DNA of 64,000 bases from Acinetobacter sp. P8-3-8 (GCF_000214135.1 NZ_AFIE01000005.1:62001-126000), one strand, 5' to 3'; shown: positions 25,969-35,491, numbered from the stretch's first letter. Numbers and translations are program-made. Notes: generated by a model not told the origin, from the letters alone.

Positions 25969-27084
25969 TTAAAAACGATAACCAACCCCTGCATAACCCA
26001 AGATTGGATTGATTTCGATATCAGTTTTGGCATTGATTAAATTACCATATTTATCATCTGAAATGGTGATTTTGGTTGTTCCTTTTAGCTGTGCATAAGA
26101 AACTGAACCGACTGCAAACCAATGGTCATTGAAGTCATAAGTAAATCCAGCCGTTGCAATCGGAGCAAATGCATCATCAGCTTCTAGTTTAACCTTCGGA
26201 TTACCACTGCTTTTTTTACCATCTAATGCTGCACCTGCTTGATTTTCCTTAATGTTAATGATCATATGGCCTGCATTGACCAAGTCTTGTTCAATGGTTT
26301 TATTCATTTCCAGTTCATTAAAATAAGCGTACATCATCCCGACACCAATATAAGGGCGGAATTTATTGACACCTGTTTTTCCAAAATGATATTGGAACTC
26401 AAAGGCTGGCGTCCAAGCACGTGCAGAAGCTGCTTTTTCATGTGCCTCTAAGTCAGTAATCAAAATATCTTTTTTTAGTGGTAAATCACCTACAAGTGCG
26501 CCAATTCCACTCGGTTTTGCGATACCTGAGAGTGGTGCGTAGATTTTGCCTTTCCCTTTAATATCAACTTTAGGTGGGACACCAGCTTTGATTTCAAGGG
26601 ATACATGATCTGTAAAGAAATAATTCGACATGATGCCAAGTGTTGCAACATCGTCTGCTTCTAGTCCTGTCCCTTTTGATTCCCAATGCGACAGTCCATC
26701 GATGGTTGCTTCACCTGCAATATTTGACTTTAAATATTTCGTTCCATTTTCATCTTTATATGACAATAACCCGAGCGCATCTAAATCTACGGCAGTTTTT
26801 AAAAAATTCTTTTTCGCAGTCGCACCAGTTTTACTTTCATCAATTGCATCGAGTACCGAGTCAACTTTTACATCACCGACACCTGCTTTTTCACCTTCGG
26901 CAACAGCAGTATTGATTTGAAAGGGTTGCGCTTTTCCTGTTGGTTTGACATAAAGTGCGCCGACAGAAACAGAAAAGCGTTTAAATCCATCGCCATCTTT
27001 AAAACTAAAATAAGGCGAACTTGCATGACTGAGCAGGGGCGTGAATGAGCACGATGCAACAAGGCAAAGTAACGATTTATTCAT
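25969..27084 (-). CDS. OmpW/AlkL-like outer-membrane beta-barrel protein, enlarged
   Basis: Signal peptide (cleavage near SHA-SS) and a C-terminal Phe (GYAGVGYRF), the BAM recognition pattern. OmpW-family signs are FSVSVGALYVKPTG near the N-terminus, NYFFTDHVSLEIKAGVPPKVDIKGKG in the middle, and FEFQYHFG plus RPYIGVGMMYAYF later. At 371 residues it is far longer than usual OmpW (about 210). Extra material lies around 50-130 and 245-290, probably extracellular loops. OmpW and AlkL barrels pass hydrophobic molecules; whether this serves the neighbouring MFS transporter is unknown. Confidence 0.82.
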   Translation of the reverse strand: MNKSLLCLVASCSFTPLLSHASSPYFSFKDGDGFKRFSVSVGALYVKPTGKAQPFQINTAVAEGEKAGVGDVKVDSVLDAIDESKTGATAKKNFLKTAVDLDALGLLSYKDENGTKYLKSNIAGEATIDGLSHWESKGTGLEADDVATLGIMSNYFFTDHVSLEIKAGVPPKVDIKGKGKIYAPLSGIAKPSGIGALVGDLPLKKDILITDLEAHEKAASARAWTPAFEFQYHFGKTGVNKFRPYIGVGMMYAYFNELEMNKTIEQDLVNAGHMIINIKENQAGAALDGKKSSGNPKVKLEADDAFAPIATAGFTYDFNDHWFAVGSVSYAQLKGTTKITISDDKYGNLINAKTDIEINPILGYAGVGYRF

Positions 27085-27343
27085 AATTGGACTCCATGTC
27101 CCAAAATTGATACTAATTTTTATAAGCGCTCATTATTGATAAGTTGGATAAAAAAATATTGTTGTTTTTGAAGGGATATTCTTTTCACAAATGTGTAATT
27201 TAGCTCGAAGTTTTATCATCGGGTTTAAAAAGTGCTTGGATCATGTAAGTTTGTTACCTCGTTATTACATTTTTTATGAATTGATTTTTATAAATATTTT
27301 ATTATAAAACATATATTTATATTTTAAATTTAAACTTGATGAT

Positions 27344-27368
27344 AAAAAAAGGTCACTCGGAAGTGACC
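27344..27368 (-). terminator. Intrinsic terminator after map
   Basis: GGTCACT - CGGA - AGTGACC, with A7 on the left that reads as a T7 tract on the minus strand. It lies 40 bp beyond the map stop. The other 250 bp up to the OmpW-like gene are A/T-rich and show nothing else I can support. Confidence 0.88.
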
Positions 27369-27407
27369 TTTTAGAATGGTAATGACGGCTATTCAGTCAA
27401 TGACTTT

Positions 27408-28235
27408 TTATTTTGTAAAACGTGACAAGTCTTCTTCAGGACGAGCAGTTAATATTTCCACACCATTTTTTGTAACAAGTAAAGTGTGTTCATATTGTGC
27501 AGATAGGCTATGATCTTTAGTCACCACCGTCCATTTATCACCCATCAAGCGGGTTTGCCAAACACCAGCATTGACCATCGGTTCAATCGTGAAGGTCATG
27601 CCTTCTTCTAAAACCATACCTGTGTTTGGTTGACCATAATGCAACACTTGTGGTTCGTCATGGAACACAGTACCAATACCATGACCACAATATTCACGAA
27701 CTACACTGAAACGTTCAGATTCAACATAACGTTGAATGGCATGACCGATATCACCAATAGTTGAACCTGCCTTCACCGTTGCAATACCACGATACATGGC
27801 TTCTTGAGCAACTTTACATAAACGATCTGCGAGGATTGAAGTTTCACCGCCAACGATATACATCATATTGGTATCGCCGTGAAAACCATCTTTAATCACA
27901 GTCACATCAATATTGAGAATATCGCCTTTCTTTAAAATTTTACTTTCAGAAGGAACACCATGACACACGACATGATTCACTGAAGTACAAATCACATGTT
28001 GGAAAGCAGCACGACCAGGTGCAGCACCATAGCCTAAGCATGCAGGGATAGCATCTTGTTTATTCACGATATAATCATGACAAATCGTATCAAGTTCAAG
28101 CGTTGTTACACCTGGTTTGATATGCGGTTTGATCATATCCAAAACTTCTGCAGCCAATCGACCCGCCACGCGCATTTTTTCAATATCATCTGCGGTTTTG
28201 ATTAATCGACGAGGCGCTTCGTAAGTACTGTTCAT
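27408..28235 (-). CDS. map: Type I methionine aminopeptidase
   Basis: Removes the initiator Met from nascent proteins; dinuclear metal hydrolase. Metal ligands are visible in LNIDVTVIKDGFHGDTN (two Asp), EYCGHGIGTVFHDEP (His), FTIEPMVNAG (Glu) and QYEHTLLVT (Glu). 275 residues. Divergent from rpsB, an arrangement common in gammaproteobacteria. Confidence 0.96.
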   Translation of the reverse strand: MNSTYEAPRRLIKTADDIEKMRVAGRLAAEVLDMIKPHIKPGVTTLELDTICHDYIVNKQDAIPACLGYGAAPGRAAFQHVICTSVNHVVCHGVPSESKILKKGDILNIDVTVIKDGFHGDTNMMYIVGGETSILADRLCKVAQEAMYRGIATVKAGSTIGDIGHAIQRYVESERFSVVREYCGHGIGTVFHDEPQVLHYGQPNTGMVLEEGMTFTIEPMVNAGVWQTRLMGDKWTVVTKDHSLSAQYEHTLLVTKNGVEILTARPEEDLSRFTK

Positions 28236-28250
28236 GATCTTTAAAAACTT

Positions 28251-28280
28251 TTGGAAATTTGTATGTGACTATGGTATAAA
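28251..28280 (+). promoter_or_regulatory. Probable sigma-70 promoter of rpsB-tsf
   Basis: TTGGAA (28251-28256), 18-bp spacer, then TATAAA (28275-28280) with an upstream TGG that makes an extended -10. It faces rpsB, leaving a leader of about 180 nt. Confidence 0.5.
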
Positions 28281-28361
28281 TAGCCGCCCAAATTATCAAA
28301 TGCTTTTCGTTACTTTCTTCATGAACAGTTAACGAGAATTTTGATAAGGGTAATTTAAAAA

Positions 28362-28431
28362 TCCGCACATATGTCGTCACATTGCTCTGGGTGCCTGAAG
28401 TTTTTTTTAATCTTGAGGTGGAGAATGCGGA
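28362..28431 (+). promoter_or_regulatory. rpsB 5' leader structure, candidate S2 autoregulatory site
   Basis: TCCGCA (28362-28367) pairs with TGCGGA (28426-28431), closing a loop that contains a T8 stretch and GCTCTGGGTGCC. Both flanks also carry CATATG. In E. coli ribosomal protein S2 represses rpsB-tsf by binding the leader. The long leader fits this, but I cannot match the consensus by eye. Confidence 0.4.
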
Positions 28432-28468
28432 CATATGGAGGCCTAACCCAAACTTTAAGGTAAAGAAA

Positions 28469-29221
28469 ATGGCAGATTACAACGTAAGCATGCGCGACCT
28501 TCTTCAAGCTGGCGCGCACTTTGGTCACCAAACTCGCTTCTGGAACCCAAAAATGCGTCAATACATTTTTGGTGCGCGTAACCGTATTCACATCATCAAC
28601 CTTGAACATACTGTTCCTGCGTTAAACGATGCTTTGAATTTCGTTAACAATCTTGCAAGCAAAAAGAACAAAGTATTGTTTGTTGGTACAAAACGTGCTG
28701 CTTCAAACATCATCCGTGAACAAGCTCAACGCGCTGGTCAACCTTATGTAGATCACCGTTGGTTGGGTGGTATGTTGACTAACTGGAAAACTCTTCGTCA
28801 GTCAATCAACCGTTTGAAAGATCTTCAAACTCAATCACAAGACGGTACTTTTGCTAAACTAACTAAACGTGAAGCTTTAGAACGTACTCGTGAAATGGAA
28901 AAACTTGAACGCTCTTTAGGCGGTGTTAAGAACATGGGTGGTTTACCTGACGCATTGTTCATCATCGACGTTGATCACGAAGCGATCGCTATTAAAGAAG
29001 CTAAAAACTTAGGTATTCCAGTTATTGGTATCGTTGATACAAACTCTAACCCTGATAACGTAGATTTCGTTATTCCTGGTAATGATGATGCGATCCGTGC
29101 TGTAACACTTTATGCTTCTGCTATGGCTGATGCTATTCTTGCTGGTAAAGAATACGCTCAAACTCAAGCGAATGCTCAAGCTAAAGGCGAAGAAGCTGCG
29201 AAAGAAGCTCCTGAGGCTTAA
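28469..29221 (+). CDS. rpsB: 30S ribosomal protein S2
   Basis: [28 protein letters not shown] is the S2 N-terminus; [15 protein letters not shown] and [22 protein letters not shown] are further signatures. I use ATG 28469 (AAGG 9 nt upstream); the reading frame is open further upstream but that part is leader. 250 residues with an Ala/Glu-rich tail. Codons are strongly biased (AAC, CGT, GGT), as expected for a highly expressed gene. Confidence 0.98.
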   Translation: MADYNVSMRDLLQAGAHFGHQTRFWNPKMRQYIFGARNRIHIINLEHTVPALNDALNFVNNLASKKNKVLFVGTKRAASNIIREQAQRAGQPYVDHRWLGGMLTNWKTLRQSINRLKDLQTQSQDGTFAKLTKREALERTREMEKLERSLGGVKNMGGLPDALFIIDVDHEAIAIKEAKNLGIPVIGIVDTNSNPDNVDFVIPGNDDAIRAVTLYASAMADAILAGKEYAQTQANAQAKGEEAAKEAPEA

Positions 29222-29285
29222 TGCGTTTTGACGCAAGCTTGTCATTTTTGCAATATATGATGACAAATTAAGCGTCGAGAAAGCA

Positions 29286-29315
29286 AAACGGCCCAGAGTA
29301 CACTTTGGGCCGTTT
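29286..29315 (+). terminator. rpsB-tsf intergenic attenuating terminator
   Basis: AAACGGCCCA - 10 nt - TGGGCCGTTT followed by T's. It lies between rpsB and tsf and probably lowers tsf transcription by partial termination, as seen in other bacteria. Confidence 0.85.
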
Positions 29316-29357
29316 TTGTTGAACAGATTCATATTCTACCGTATTTAGGAGAACAAC

Positions 29358-30239
29358 ATGACTGCAGTTACTGCGAGCATGGTAAAAGAATTACGTGACC
29401 GTACTGGCCTTGCAATGATGGAATGCAAAAAAGCATTAACAGAAGCAGCTGGTGACATCGAATTAGCGATTGACAACCTTCGTAAATCAGGTCAAGCAAA
29501 AGCTGCTAAAAAAGCAGGTAACATTGCTGCTGATGGCGCTATCACGATCGTTCAAGAAGGCAACAAAGCAATTCTTTTAGAAGTAAACTGTCAAACTGAC
29601 TTCGTTGCTAAAGACGAAAACTTTGCTGGTTTCTCTGCAAAAGTTGCTGCTGCTGCTTTAGCTGCAAACGAAACTGATGCTGCTAAAATTGCTGAACTTA
29701 AACTTGAAGATGGTGCAACTGTTGAAGAAGCGCGTATTGCTCTTGTTCAAAAAATCGGTGAAAACATCCAAGTTCGTCGTGCTGCAATTGTTGAAGGTGA
29801 AAACCTTGCAGTTTACAAACACGGTTTAAAAATTGGTGTTGTTGTTTCTTACACAGGTTCTGCTGAAACTGGTAAAGGTGTTGCTATGCACGTTGCTGCA
29901 TTCAACCCAGTTGCAGTTACTGCTGAAGACGTTTCTGCTGATCTTATCGCTAAAGAGAAAGAAATTGCAGAAGCTAAAGCGATTGAATCTGGTAAGCCAG
30001 CAAACATCGTAGAAAAAATGGTTACTGGTTCAGTTGAAAAATACTTGAATGAAGTTGTTCTTGAGCGTCAAATGTACGTGATCGACAACGACAAGAAAGT
30101 TGCTGATGTATTAAAATCAACTGGTACTACAGTTGTTCAATTCGTTCGCTTCGAAGTAGGTGAAGGTATTGAGAAGAAAGCTGAAATGAGCTTTGCTGAT
30201 GAAGTTGCTGCTGCTCAGGCTGCTGCCGCTGCTCAATAA
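29358..30239 (+). CDS. tsf: Elongation factor Ts
   Basis: Nucleotide exchange factor for EF-Tu. N-terminal UBA-like domain ([35 protein letters not shown]), the [10 protein letters not shown] core motif, and the coiled-coil dimerisation part. 293 residues. AGGAG lies before the ATG. Follows rpsB in the universal order. Confidence 0.98.
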   Translation: MTAVTASMVKELRDRTGLAMMECKKALTEAAGDIELAIDNLRKSGQAKAAKKAGNIAADGAITIVQEGNKAILLEVNCQTDFVAKDENFAGFSAKVAAAALAANETDAAKIAELKLEDGATVEEARIALVQKIGENIQVRRAAIVEGENLAVYKHGLKIGVVVSYTGSAETGKGVAMHVAAFNPVAVTAEDVSADLIAKEKEIAEAKAIESGKPANIVEKMVTGSVEKYLNEVVLERQMYVIDNDKKVADVLKSTGTTVVQFVRFEVGEGIEKKAEMSFADEVAAAQAAAAAQ

Positions 30240-30240
30240 T

Positions 30241-30294
30241 TTTTACTGATTCAGTAAAAATATTAAAAACCCCTCAAATTTTGAGGGGTTTTTT
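30241..30294 (+). terminator. Double hairpin terminator after tsf
   Basis: A small stem TTTTACTGA / TCAGTAAAA (30241-30259) is followed by AACCCCTCAAA / TTTGAGGGGTT with T6 (30268-30294). The second is a strong intrinsic terminator. Confidence 0.93.
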
Positions 30295-30415
30295 ATTTAA
30301 AATAGATAGTTAAAATTTGAATAATAAAATTGCTGATTTTAAAAGATTAAGTACATAAAATTTCTCTGATTCTTCTATAATTCATCAATATCTTATTATC
30401 ATAATTGTTAAATGT

Positions 30416-30964
30416 ATGGCCAATAAAACTCAACTAGGCATTGGAGCTGTAATTGCAGTATTCATCGCTGCCTATTTTGGAATTGATTTAAATCAACAAA
30501 AAAATGAATCAGTTCAACAGCCTAAAGTTGAATATTCAGATCAACAAAGCAATCCTACAATACAAAATTCGAATCCATCTGTTGCGAGTAATGATCAAAA
30601 TGACAGATATGCGAATAGCCAAAGTCAACATGGTCTTGAAGTTATTCGCCAATCTTATCAACGGAAATTAAGTAATGTTCAAGTGCAGTCCGTTGGACGA
30701 GTCAAAGCTATTTTACGTGATGATAATGATGGCTCACGTCATCAAAAGTTTATTCTCGCACTAGAGAATGGTTTAACTGTTTTAGTGGCACATAATATTG
30801 ATTTAGCACCACGTGTCGCCAATTTACATAAAGGCGATACTATTGAGTTTTTCGGTGAATATGAATATAGCAATCAGGGTGGTGTGATTCATTGGACTCA
30901 TCGTGATCCAAACCATCGCCATGAAAATGGCTGGTTAAAACATGACGGTCAAACGTATCAGTGA
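30416..30964 (+). CDS. DUF3465-like membrane-anchored protein of unknown function
   Basis: 182 residues. One N-terminal helix (LGIGAVIAVFIAAYFGIDL) anchors or exports it. A Gln/Asn/Ser-rich linker follows (about 28-75), then a compact domain with VGRVKAILRDDNDGSRHQKFILALENGLTVLVAHNIDLAPRV and GVIHWTHRDPNHRHENGWLKHDG. That pattern resembles DUF3465 (OB-fold-like, with an HWTHxDP motif). No function is known to me. It stands alone between the tsf terminator and an AraC gene. Confidence 0.7.
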   Translation: MANKTQLGIGAVIAVFIAAYFGIDLNQQKNESVQQPKVEYSDQQSNPTIQNSNPSVASNDQNDRYANSQSQHGLEVIRQSYQRKLSNVQVQSVGRVKAILRDDNDGSRHQKFILALENGLTVLVAHNIDLAPRVANLHKGDTIEFFGEYEYSNQGGVIHWTHRDPNHRHENGWLKHDGQTYQ

Positions 30965-31103
30965 TAGAGAATGGCTTCTTAGGAATCATCCAAGTAAAAG
31001 CACAGATATTGAAACGTGAAATTAAGACGTATAGCAATTTTGTTCTATACGTTTTTTAGAATCATGCTATTTTAAAAATAACCTATAAAGTCTGAATAGA
31101 AAC

Positions 31104-31919
31104 ATGCAGGAGTGGGCAAACTATTTTCACCTCAAGGAATTGGGTGGATTAGAATTGTTAAAAGCACAATATCACCATAAACAATTTTCTAAGCATGTGC
31201 ATGAAGGCTATTGTATTGGTGTGATAGAAGATGGTGCGCAAAGTTTTTACCGTACAGGACAGCTTCATACTGCACCAAAAGGCGATATTATTTTAGTTAA
31301 CGCAGATGAAATTCATACGGGTTCATCTGCTGTAGAATCTGGTTGGAAATATCGTGCGATTTATCCAACACCTGAAATGCTTTTGGAAGTTGGTCAAGAT
31401 TTTTTCACGGTTAAAAATAGCGTACCGTGGTTTCCCAATGCTGTCGTTCATGATATAGGTTTGGCACAACAACTTTCTTTACTCTTTGATTTATTAGAAC
31501 AAAAGGACAATGCTTTATTGAAAGAAAGCATGTATTTATCAACTTTAGCGCGTTTAATTAGTCGTTATGGTCGTGCAAAATTAACCCCTGCGGAGCTGCC
31601 TGAGGCACAAAGAAAAATAGAAATGGTCAAGGAGTTACTCAGTAGTTTTCCTGAACATGATTATTCTCTCAGCGATCTCGCAAGTTATGTCGGAATCAGT
31701 CCTTGGCATTTTTTACGTGAATTTAAAAAATATACAGGTCTGCCACCACACAGTTGGTTGGTTCAAGCACGTTTGCAAAAAGCTCGGCAGTTGTTAAAAC
31801 AGGGTTTGAGTATTGCGAATACCGCGCAGAATACAGGTTTTTCGGATCAAAGCCATTTTAATCGTCATTTTAAAAAAGCCATGGGGGTAACACCTTCGCA
31901 ATATCTCAATACTTTGTAG
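31104..31919 (+). CDS. AraC-family regulator with N-terminal cupin domain
   Basis: 271 residues. Cupin-like ligand domain (KHVHEGYCIGVIEDGAQSF, GDIILVNADEIHTG) and two C-terminal helix-turn-helix motifs (YSLSDLASYVGISPWHFLREFKKYTGLPPHSWL and GLSIANTAQNTGFSDQSHFNRHFKKAMGVTPSQY). AraC genes of this type often sit just before azlCD, as here. The 459-bp gap to azlC is filled mainly by a MITE-like insertion. Confidence 0.9.
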   Translation: MQEWANYFHLKELGGLELLKAQYHHKQFSKHVHEGYCIGVIEDGAQSFYRTGQLHTAPKGDIILVNADEIHTGSSAVESGWKYRAIYPTPEMLLEVGQDFFTVKNSVPWFPNAVVHDIGLAQQLSLLFDLLEQKDNALLKESMYLSTLARLISRYGRAKLTPAELPEAQRKIEMVKELLSSFPEHDYSLSDLASYVGISPWHFLREFKKYTGLPPHSWLVQARLQKARQLLKQGLSIANTAQNTGFSDQSHFNRHFKKAMGVTPSQYLNTL

Positions 31920-31950
31920 CATTTAAAAACAGTAGCAAAATAATGGTATT

Positions 31951-32316
31951 AAAATAACGTCAGTTCGGGATAAGCTTTGATGTAAGTTATTGAAAAGATA
32001 GATCATGCACAACGGAGTCTTACCGTTTAAAAGTCAAATGTAAGGATTAACCCACTTCGTCTTGCACTTCGCTTGAAATATATTTCAATCTTGTTCAGGT
32101 TCGACCTGAGAGGTACTACCTCGCAAGGCTTTCGGGAAAAGTAGGCAAAACCATTTGTCAGTCGCCAACTCGACAGATACTATCAAGTACCTAATATATT
32201 GCAAAAACAGTATGTTACAGATCTTGCGGAATATATTCCTCATGCCTCGAACAATGCGACTGACGTTCCCGCGTATCTAGTTGGGAATATATCTTATCTC
32301 GAACTCAGGTTAAAAT
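31951..32316. mobile_element. MITE-like element, copy 1 (356 bp plus 5-bp target duplications)
   Basis: Element 31956-32311 is flanked by AAAAT on both sides (31951-31955 and 32312-32316). The left end, AACGTCAGTTCGGGATAAG, and the reverse complement of the right end, AACCTGAGTTCGAGATAAG, match at 16 of 19 positions. No ORF of useful size inside. An internal inverted pair GTCAGTCGC / GCGACTGAC is present. A second copy at 44812-45100 shares most of the sequence, but copy 1 has about 65 bp more in its left half. It sits between the AraC gene and azlC. Confidence 0.85.
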
Positions 32317-32358
32317 AGCAATTTTATCCAATCTTTTGCCTTTATTTTAAAACATACT

Positions 32359-32386
32359 GGCATCATCCTCAGTTATGGATGATGCC
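32359..32386. promoter_or_regulatory. Perfect 10-bp inverted repeat at the azlC start
   Basis: GGCATCATCC - TCAGTTAT - GGATGATGCC. The right arm contains the first two in-frame ATGs of azlC and ends 1 bp before the third (32388). As RNA it would hide the start region; as DNA it could be an operator. Confidence 0.5.
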
Positions 32387-32387
32387 G

Positions 32388-33131
32388 ATGAATCATCAAT
32401 TTGAACCTATTTCCAATCACTCAATGTCACAAAATACATTAAATAAAAAAGCGTTTCTGCAAGGGTGCATAGATATTTTACCGTTATCTATTGCAGTGCT
32501 TCCATGGGGCATTCTTGCTGGTTCTATGGCAATTAATGCAGGTTTGAGTTTTGCTCAAGCATTTTCAATGTCTGCAATTGTCTTTGCTGGCGCTGCACAA
32601 TTGGTCAGTCTTGGTTTAGTGATGTCCAATGCATCTGTATTTACCATTATTATTACGATTTTCTTTTTAACCAGTCAGCATTTAATTTATGCATTGAATT
32701 TCCGTAAGGATGTTGCTCAATTTTCTACACCGCAACGCTTAATCATTGGTTTTTTGCTGACAGATGAACTATTTGCAGTGGGGATTGGTGAAAATAAACA
32801 ACGTACTTTTGCTTATTTATTGGGCGCAGGTTTATGTTTTTATCTAGCGTGGTGTCTATTTAGTTTATTTGGAATTTTACTCGCACAATCCATTCCCAAT
32901 TTAGAAAGTCTGCATTTAGATTTCTCAATTGTTGCCGTTTTTATTTTGATTATTGTCCCGATGATTAAAAATATTGCCACTTTGATGGGTGTAGTCGTCA
33001 CTTTAATTTCAGCCTGTATTTTCAAATATTTTCACTTTGAAGGTGGCGTTGTATTGTCAGGTTTATTGGGAATGTTAGCAGCAATGTTGACGACTAAAAT
33101 GAGCAGAAAAATGGCGGAGAATAACAAATGA
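32388..33131 (+). CDS. azlC: AzlC-family amino acid exporter large subunit
   Basis: About 247 residues, hydrophobic, with the AzlC signature IAVLPWGILAGSMAINAGLSFAQAFSMS followed by FAGAAQLV, and LTDELFAVGI in the middle. Pairs with AzlD to export branched-chain or related amino acids. The start is uncertain: ATGs at 32379, 32382, 32388 and 32424 are in frame. I use 32388, with GGA 8 nt upstream and just outside the inverted repeat. Its stop overlaps the azlD start (ATGA). Confidence 0.88.
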   Translation: MNHQFEPISNHSMSQNTLNKKAFLQGCIDILPLSIAVLPWGILAGSMAINAGLSFAQAFSMSAIVFAGAAQLVSLGLVMSNASVFTIIITIFFLTSQHLIYALNFRKDVAQFSTPQRLIIGFLLTDELFAVGIGENKQRTFAYLLGAGLCFYLAWCLFSLFGILLAQSIPNLESLHLDFSIVAVFILIIVPMIKNIATLMGVVVTLISACIFKYFHFEGGVVLSGLLGMLAAMLTTKMSRKMAENNK

Positions 33132-33445
33132 CTTGGATTTTATTACTCAGCTTAGCTTTGATTGTTTTCATAAATCGTTATTTTTTCCTAGAACCTAAAA
33201 TTGCATTTAAACTTCCCGTATTTGTCGAAAATATGTTGCAGTATTCTGCACCATGTTTACTCACTGCAATTTGTGCGCCGATCGTATTTTTTCAAGGTGA
33301 ACAGTTACGTTCTTTACCATTGGATGCTTATTTCCTTACCGCTATTTTGTGTATTGTATTTGCACTGATTTCTAAAAAAATATTATTGAATTTAAGTCTA
33401 AGTTTACTGTGCTTTTATGCTTTAAATTATTTTTTGCATGGATGA
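33128..33445 (+). CDS. azlD: AzlD-family amino acid exporter small subunit
   Basis: 105 residues, four predicted helices, with the NRYFFLEPKIAFKLPVFVENMLQYSAPCLLTAI segment typical of AzlD. It overlaps azlC by 4 nt (ATGA), so the two subunits are translationally coupled. Confidence 0.88.
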   Translation: MTWILLLSLALIVFINRYFFLEPKIAFKLPVFVENMLQYSAPCLLTAICAPIVFFQGEQLRSLPLDAYFLTAILCIVFALISKKILLNLSLSLLCFYALNYFLHG

Positions 33446-33635
33446 AAATAAATTTTTTATGATTTTTATTTTATGAATATCAATTAAAACAATGAATTAA
33501 AAATAGATTCATCTTCAGTTGAAATGAAAAATGAATGAATCAATCACTGTAAAATTAAAACAGTGATTACATTTTACTTGATGAGGATTGGTTTCTGATT
33601 CAATAATTATCGTGATTATCGCAAACGAAACGATT

Positions 33636-34625
33636 TTAAATAGCAACAATACATTGTTTGGCAATCATTCCTATTTTTTGATCATTGATTTCTAAGTTGT
33701 CCCATTTCTGCATTTGATGAATCATCCATTCAAAGTCTGAAGCTTTTGGACGAACATCTTGTGGGACAAGATTTTGAATAATATTTTGAATTTTATGGAA
33801 AGATTGCACATGAATAAATTTAGAACAATTAAATCGAATAATATTATATTCAATTAACATGTCCCAAACATCATCAATAGATTCAAGTGTTTGTAGTTCA
33901 TTTTGTGCTTTTATAATGGCTTGGCACAGCGCATTTAAGGTCTTTGGATGTTGTGCTGCCCATTCTTGGGTAACAGCAAAAACTTTATTGGCAACTTGAG
34001 GTGCAAACTGTTGACCAGAACAGACTGTTGTACTCAAACCTTCAAGTTCTGCTTGGATATTCCACGGCTCACCTACACAAAAGCCATCAATCAATTGTTT
34101 GGAAATTGCTTCAACCATATAGGGTGGAGGTAGGGTTAAAAGTTTAAGTTTATATTCAGTATGTGAATCAGCCAAAGCAAGCCATTCTTTTAAACAATAA
34201 TGGTGAATTGAATGCTGAAAAACATGGGCTAGACGAATATTTTGATGTTGATGAATCGCATAGGCCACTTTATTTGCTGAACTTTCAGGAGCATCATCCG
34301 CTGTAATATTAAGTTCAAAGCATAATTTCTGACTGAGGCTAATTGCAGTTGGACTGTTACTTAAAATTAAAGGAGTTTGAAATGGAATACCCAATTGATC
34401 TGCACCCAAAGTCGCAGCAGGGAGCATAGCAGACAAACAGTGAGCAGCATCTAAAAATCCAAAAGCCAGACGATCACGTAAACTTGCCCAAGATGCTTCT
34501 TTGATTAGCGTTACATTTAAACCGAGGTCTGCAAAATAGCCTTGATGCTTTGCCCAAAGAATCGCAATACAGTCAAGTAAAGGAACATAGCCTAATCGAA
34601 TGTCAGTTTTTTCTAAATTCGACAT
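33636..34625 (-). CDS. nasS: Nitrate sensor NasS (NrtA-like periplasmic-binding fold, cytoplasmic)
   Basis: NrtA/CmpA-like binding fold without a signal peptide: RLGYVPLLDCIAILWAKHQGYFADLGL, DAAHCLSAMLPAATLGADQLG, GFCVGEPWNIQAE. About 330 residues. NasS binds nitrate or nitrite and releases NasT. The start is 34625, with AAGGAG 8 nt upstream; one base separates it from the nasT stop, so the pair is co-translated. Lack of an export signal fits a sensor rather than a transporter subunit. Confidence 0.9.
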   Translation of the reverse strand: MSNLEKTDIRLGYVPLLDCIAILWAKHQGYFADLGLNVTLIKEASWASLRDRLAFGFLDAAHCLSAMLPAATLGADQLGIPFQTPLILSNSPTAISLSQKLCFELNITADDAPESSANKVAYAIHQHQNIRLAHVFQHSIHHYCLKEWLALADSHTEYKLKLLTLPPPYMVEAISKQLIDGFCVGEPWNIQAELEGLSTTVCSGQQFAPQVANKVFAVTQEWAAQHPKTLNALCQAIIKAQNELQTLESIDDVWDMLIEYNIIRFNCSKFIHVQSFHKIQNIIQNLVPQDVRPKASDFEWMIHQMQKWDNLEINDQKIGMIAKQCIVAI

Positions 34626-34626
34626 A

Positions 34627-35217
34627 TTATTGCTCCTTAATTTGTGATTGTAATAACAGTTGTGCATCCAATAAACGACGTGCCATTTCACCAATGGTCA
34701 TACGGTGGCTCATGGCATTTTTACGTAACAGGGCGAAAGCTTGTTCTTCATTGATATGATGTAATTGCATCAGTAAAACTTTTGCTTTTTCAATGTCTTT
34801 ACGATCAGCCAATTTACTTTTAGTATCTTGTAGATCATTCAATAATTTCTTGTGTTTTTTATATTGTTCAATCGCGATTTCCAAAATACTGTCTAATTTT
34901 GCAGGCTGTATTCCATCGACTATATAAGCGGTAATTCCCGCTTCAATGGCACTCTTAATCGTTTCTTTATGGCTATTTTTAGTAAATAACACGGTCGGTA
35001 GATCAAATTGACTGACACAACTTTCAATAATGTCACGTTGTGGATGATCCATGTCTAATAAAATAACGTCGGCTTGAATTTGTTGTAGATAAAATAAATC
35101 GAGTTGATCAGTCATCAAACACGCGACCACATCAAATTGATGCTCGATTAAAGTGAGTTTAACGAACTCTGCACGATCAAAATCATCATCGATTAAAGCT
35201 ATTTTTAGTTTTGACAT
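34627..35217 (-). CDS. nasT: ANTAR-domain transcription antiterminator NasT
   Basis: 196 residues: N-terminal pseudo-receiver domain (KIALIDDDFDRAEFV, VILLDMDHPQ) and C-terminal ANTAR RNA-binding domain (ADRKDIEKAKVLLMQLHHINEEQAFALLRKNAMSHRMTIGEMARRLLDAQ). NasT binds paired hexaloop hairpins in the leader and allows read-through of the nitrate operon when NasS lets it go. Such hairpins lie at 35519-35568. Divergent from narK. Confidence 0.93.
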   Translation of the reverse strand: MSKLKIALIDDDFDRAEFVKLTLIEHQFDVVACLMTDQLDLFYLQQIQADVILLDMDHPQRDIIESCVSQFDLPTVLFTKNSHKETIKSAIEAGITAYIVDGIQPAKLDSILEIAIEQYKKHKKLLNDLQDTKSKLADRKDIEKAKVLLMQLHHINEEQAFALLRKNAMSHRMTIGEMARRLLDAQLLLQSQIKEQ

Positions 35218-35491
35218 GATGCTTCAGGAAAAGCCTGCATATAATTGCACATTATAAAGCAATAAAGATGCCAAGCCTTATATAACAATAGATTGGGGGG
35301 GGTGGCAAGTTTTAGTATGTGTTTAAATTTAAAATGCACTTAAATGTGGCAAAATGCGCCCATTCATCGCATGAGTGAATTTGCTATTGAGGATGATCTA
35401 AAAATAAATTGTTGGTCTAAAAATTATCAATATTCAAAATAAAATAATTTTATGTATTAAAAACAATATCTTGATTTGTTGATTAAAATGT

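Noticed and set aside
28382-28468. 29-residue N-terminal extension of rpsB
   Set aside because: The region is the structured mRNA leader; S2 proteins begin at [12 protein letters not shown]-type sequence.
31956-32311. MITE copy 1 as a riboswitch for azlCD
   Set aside because: The near-identical copy at 44812 is next to unrelated genes, and both have target duplications, so it is a mobile element.
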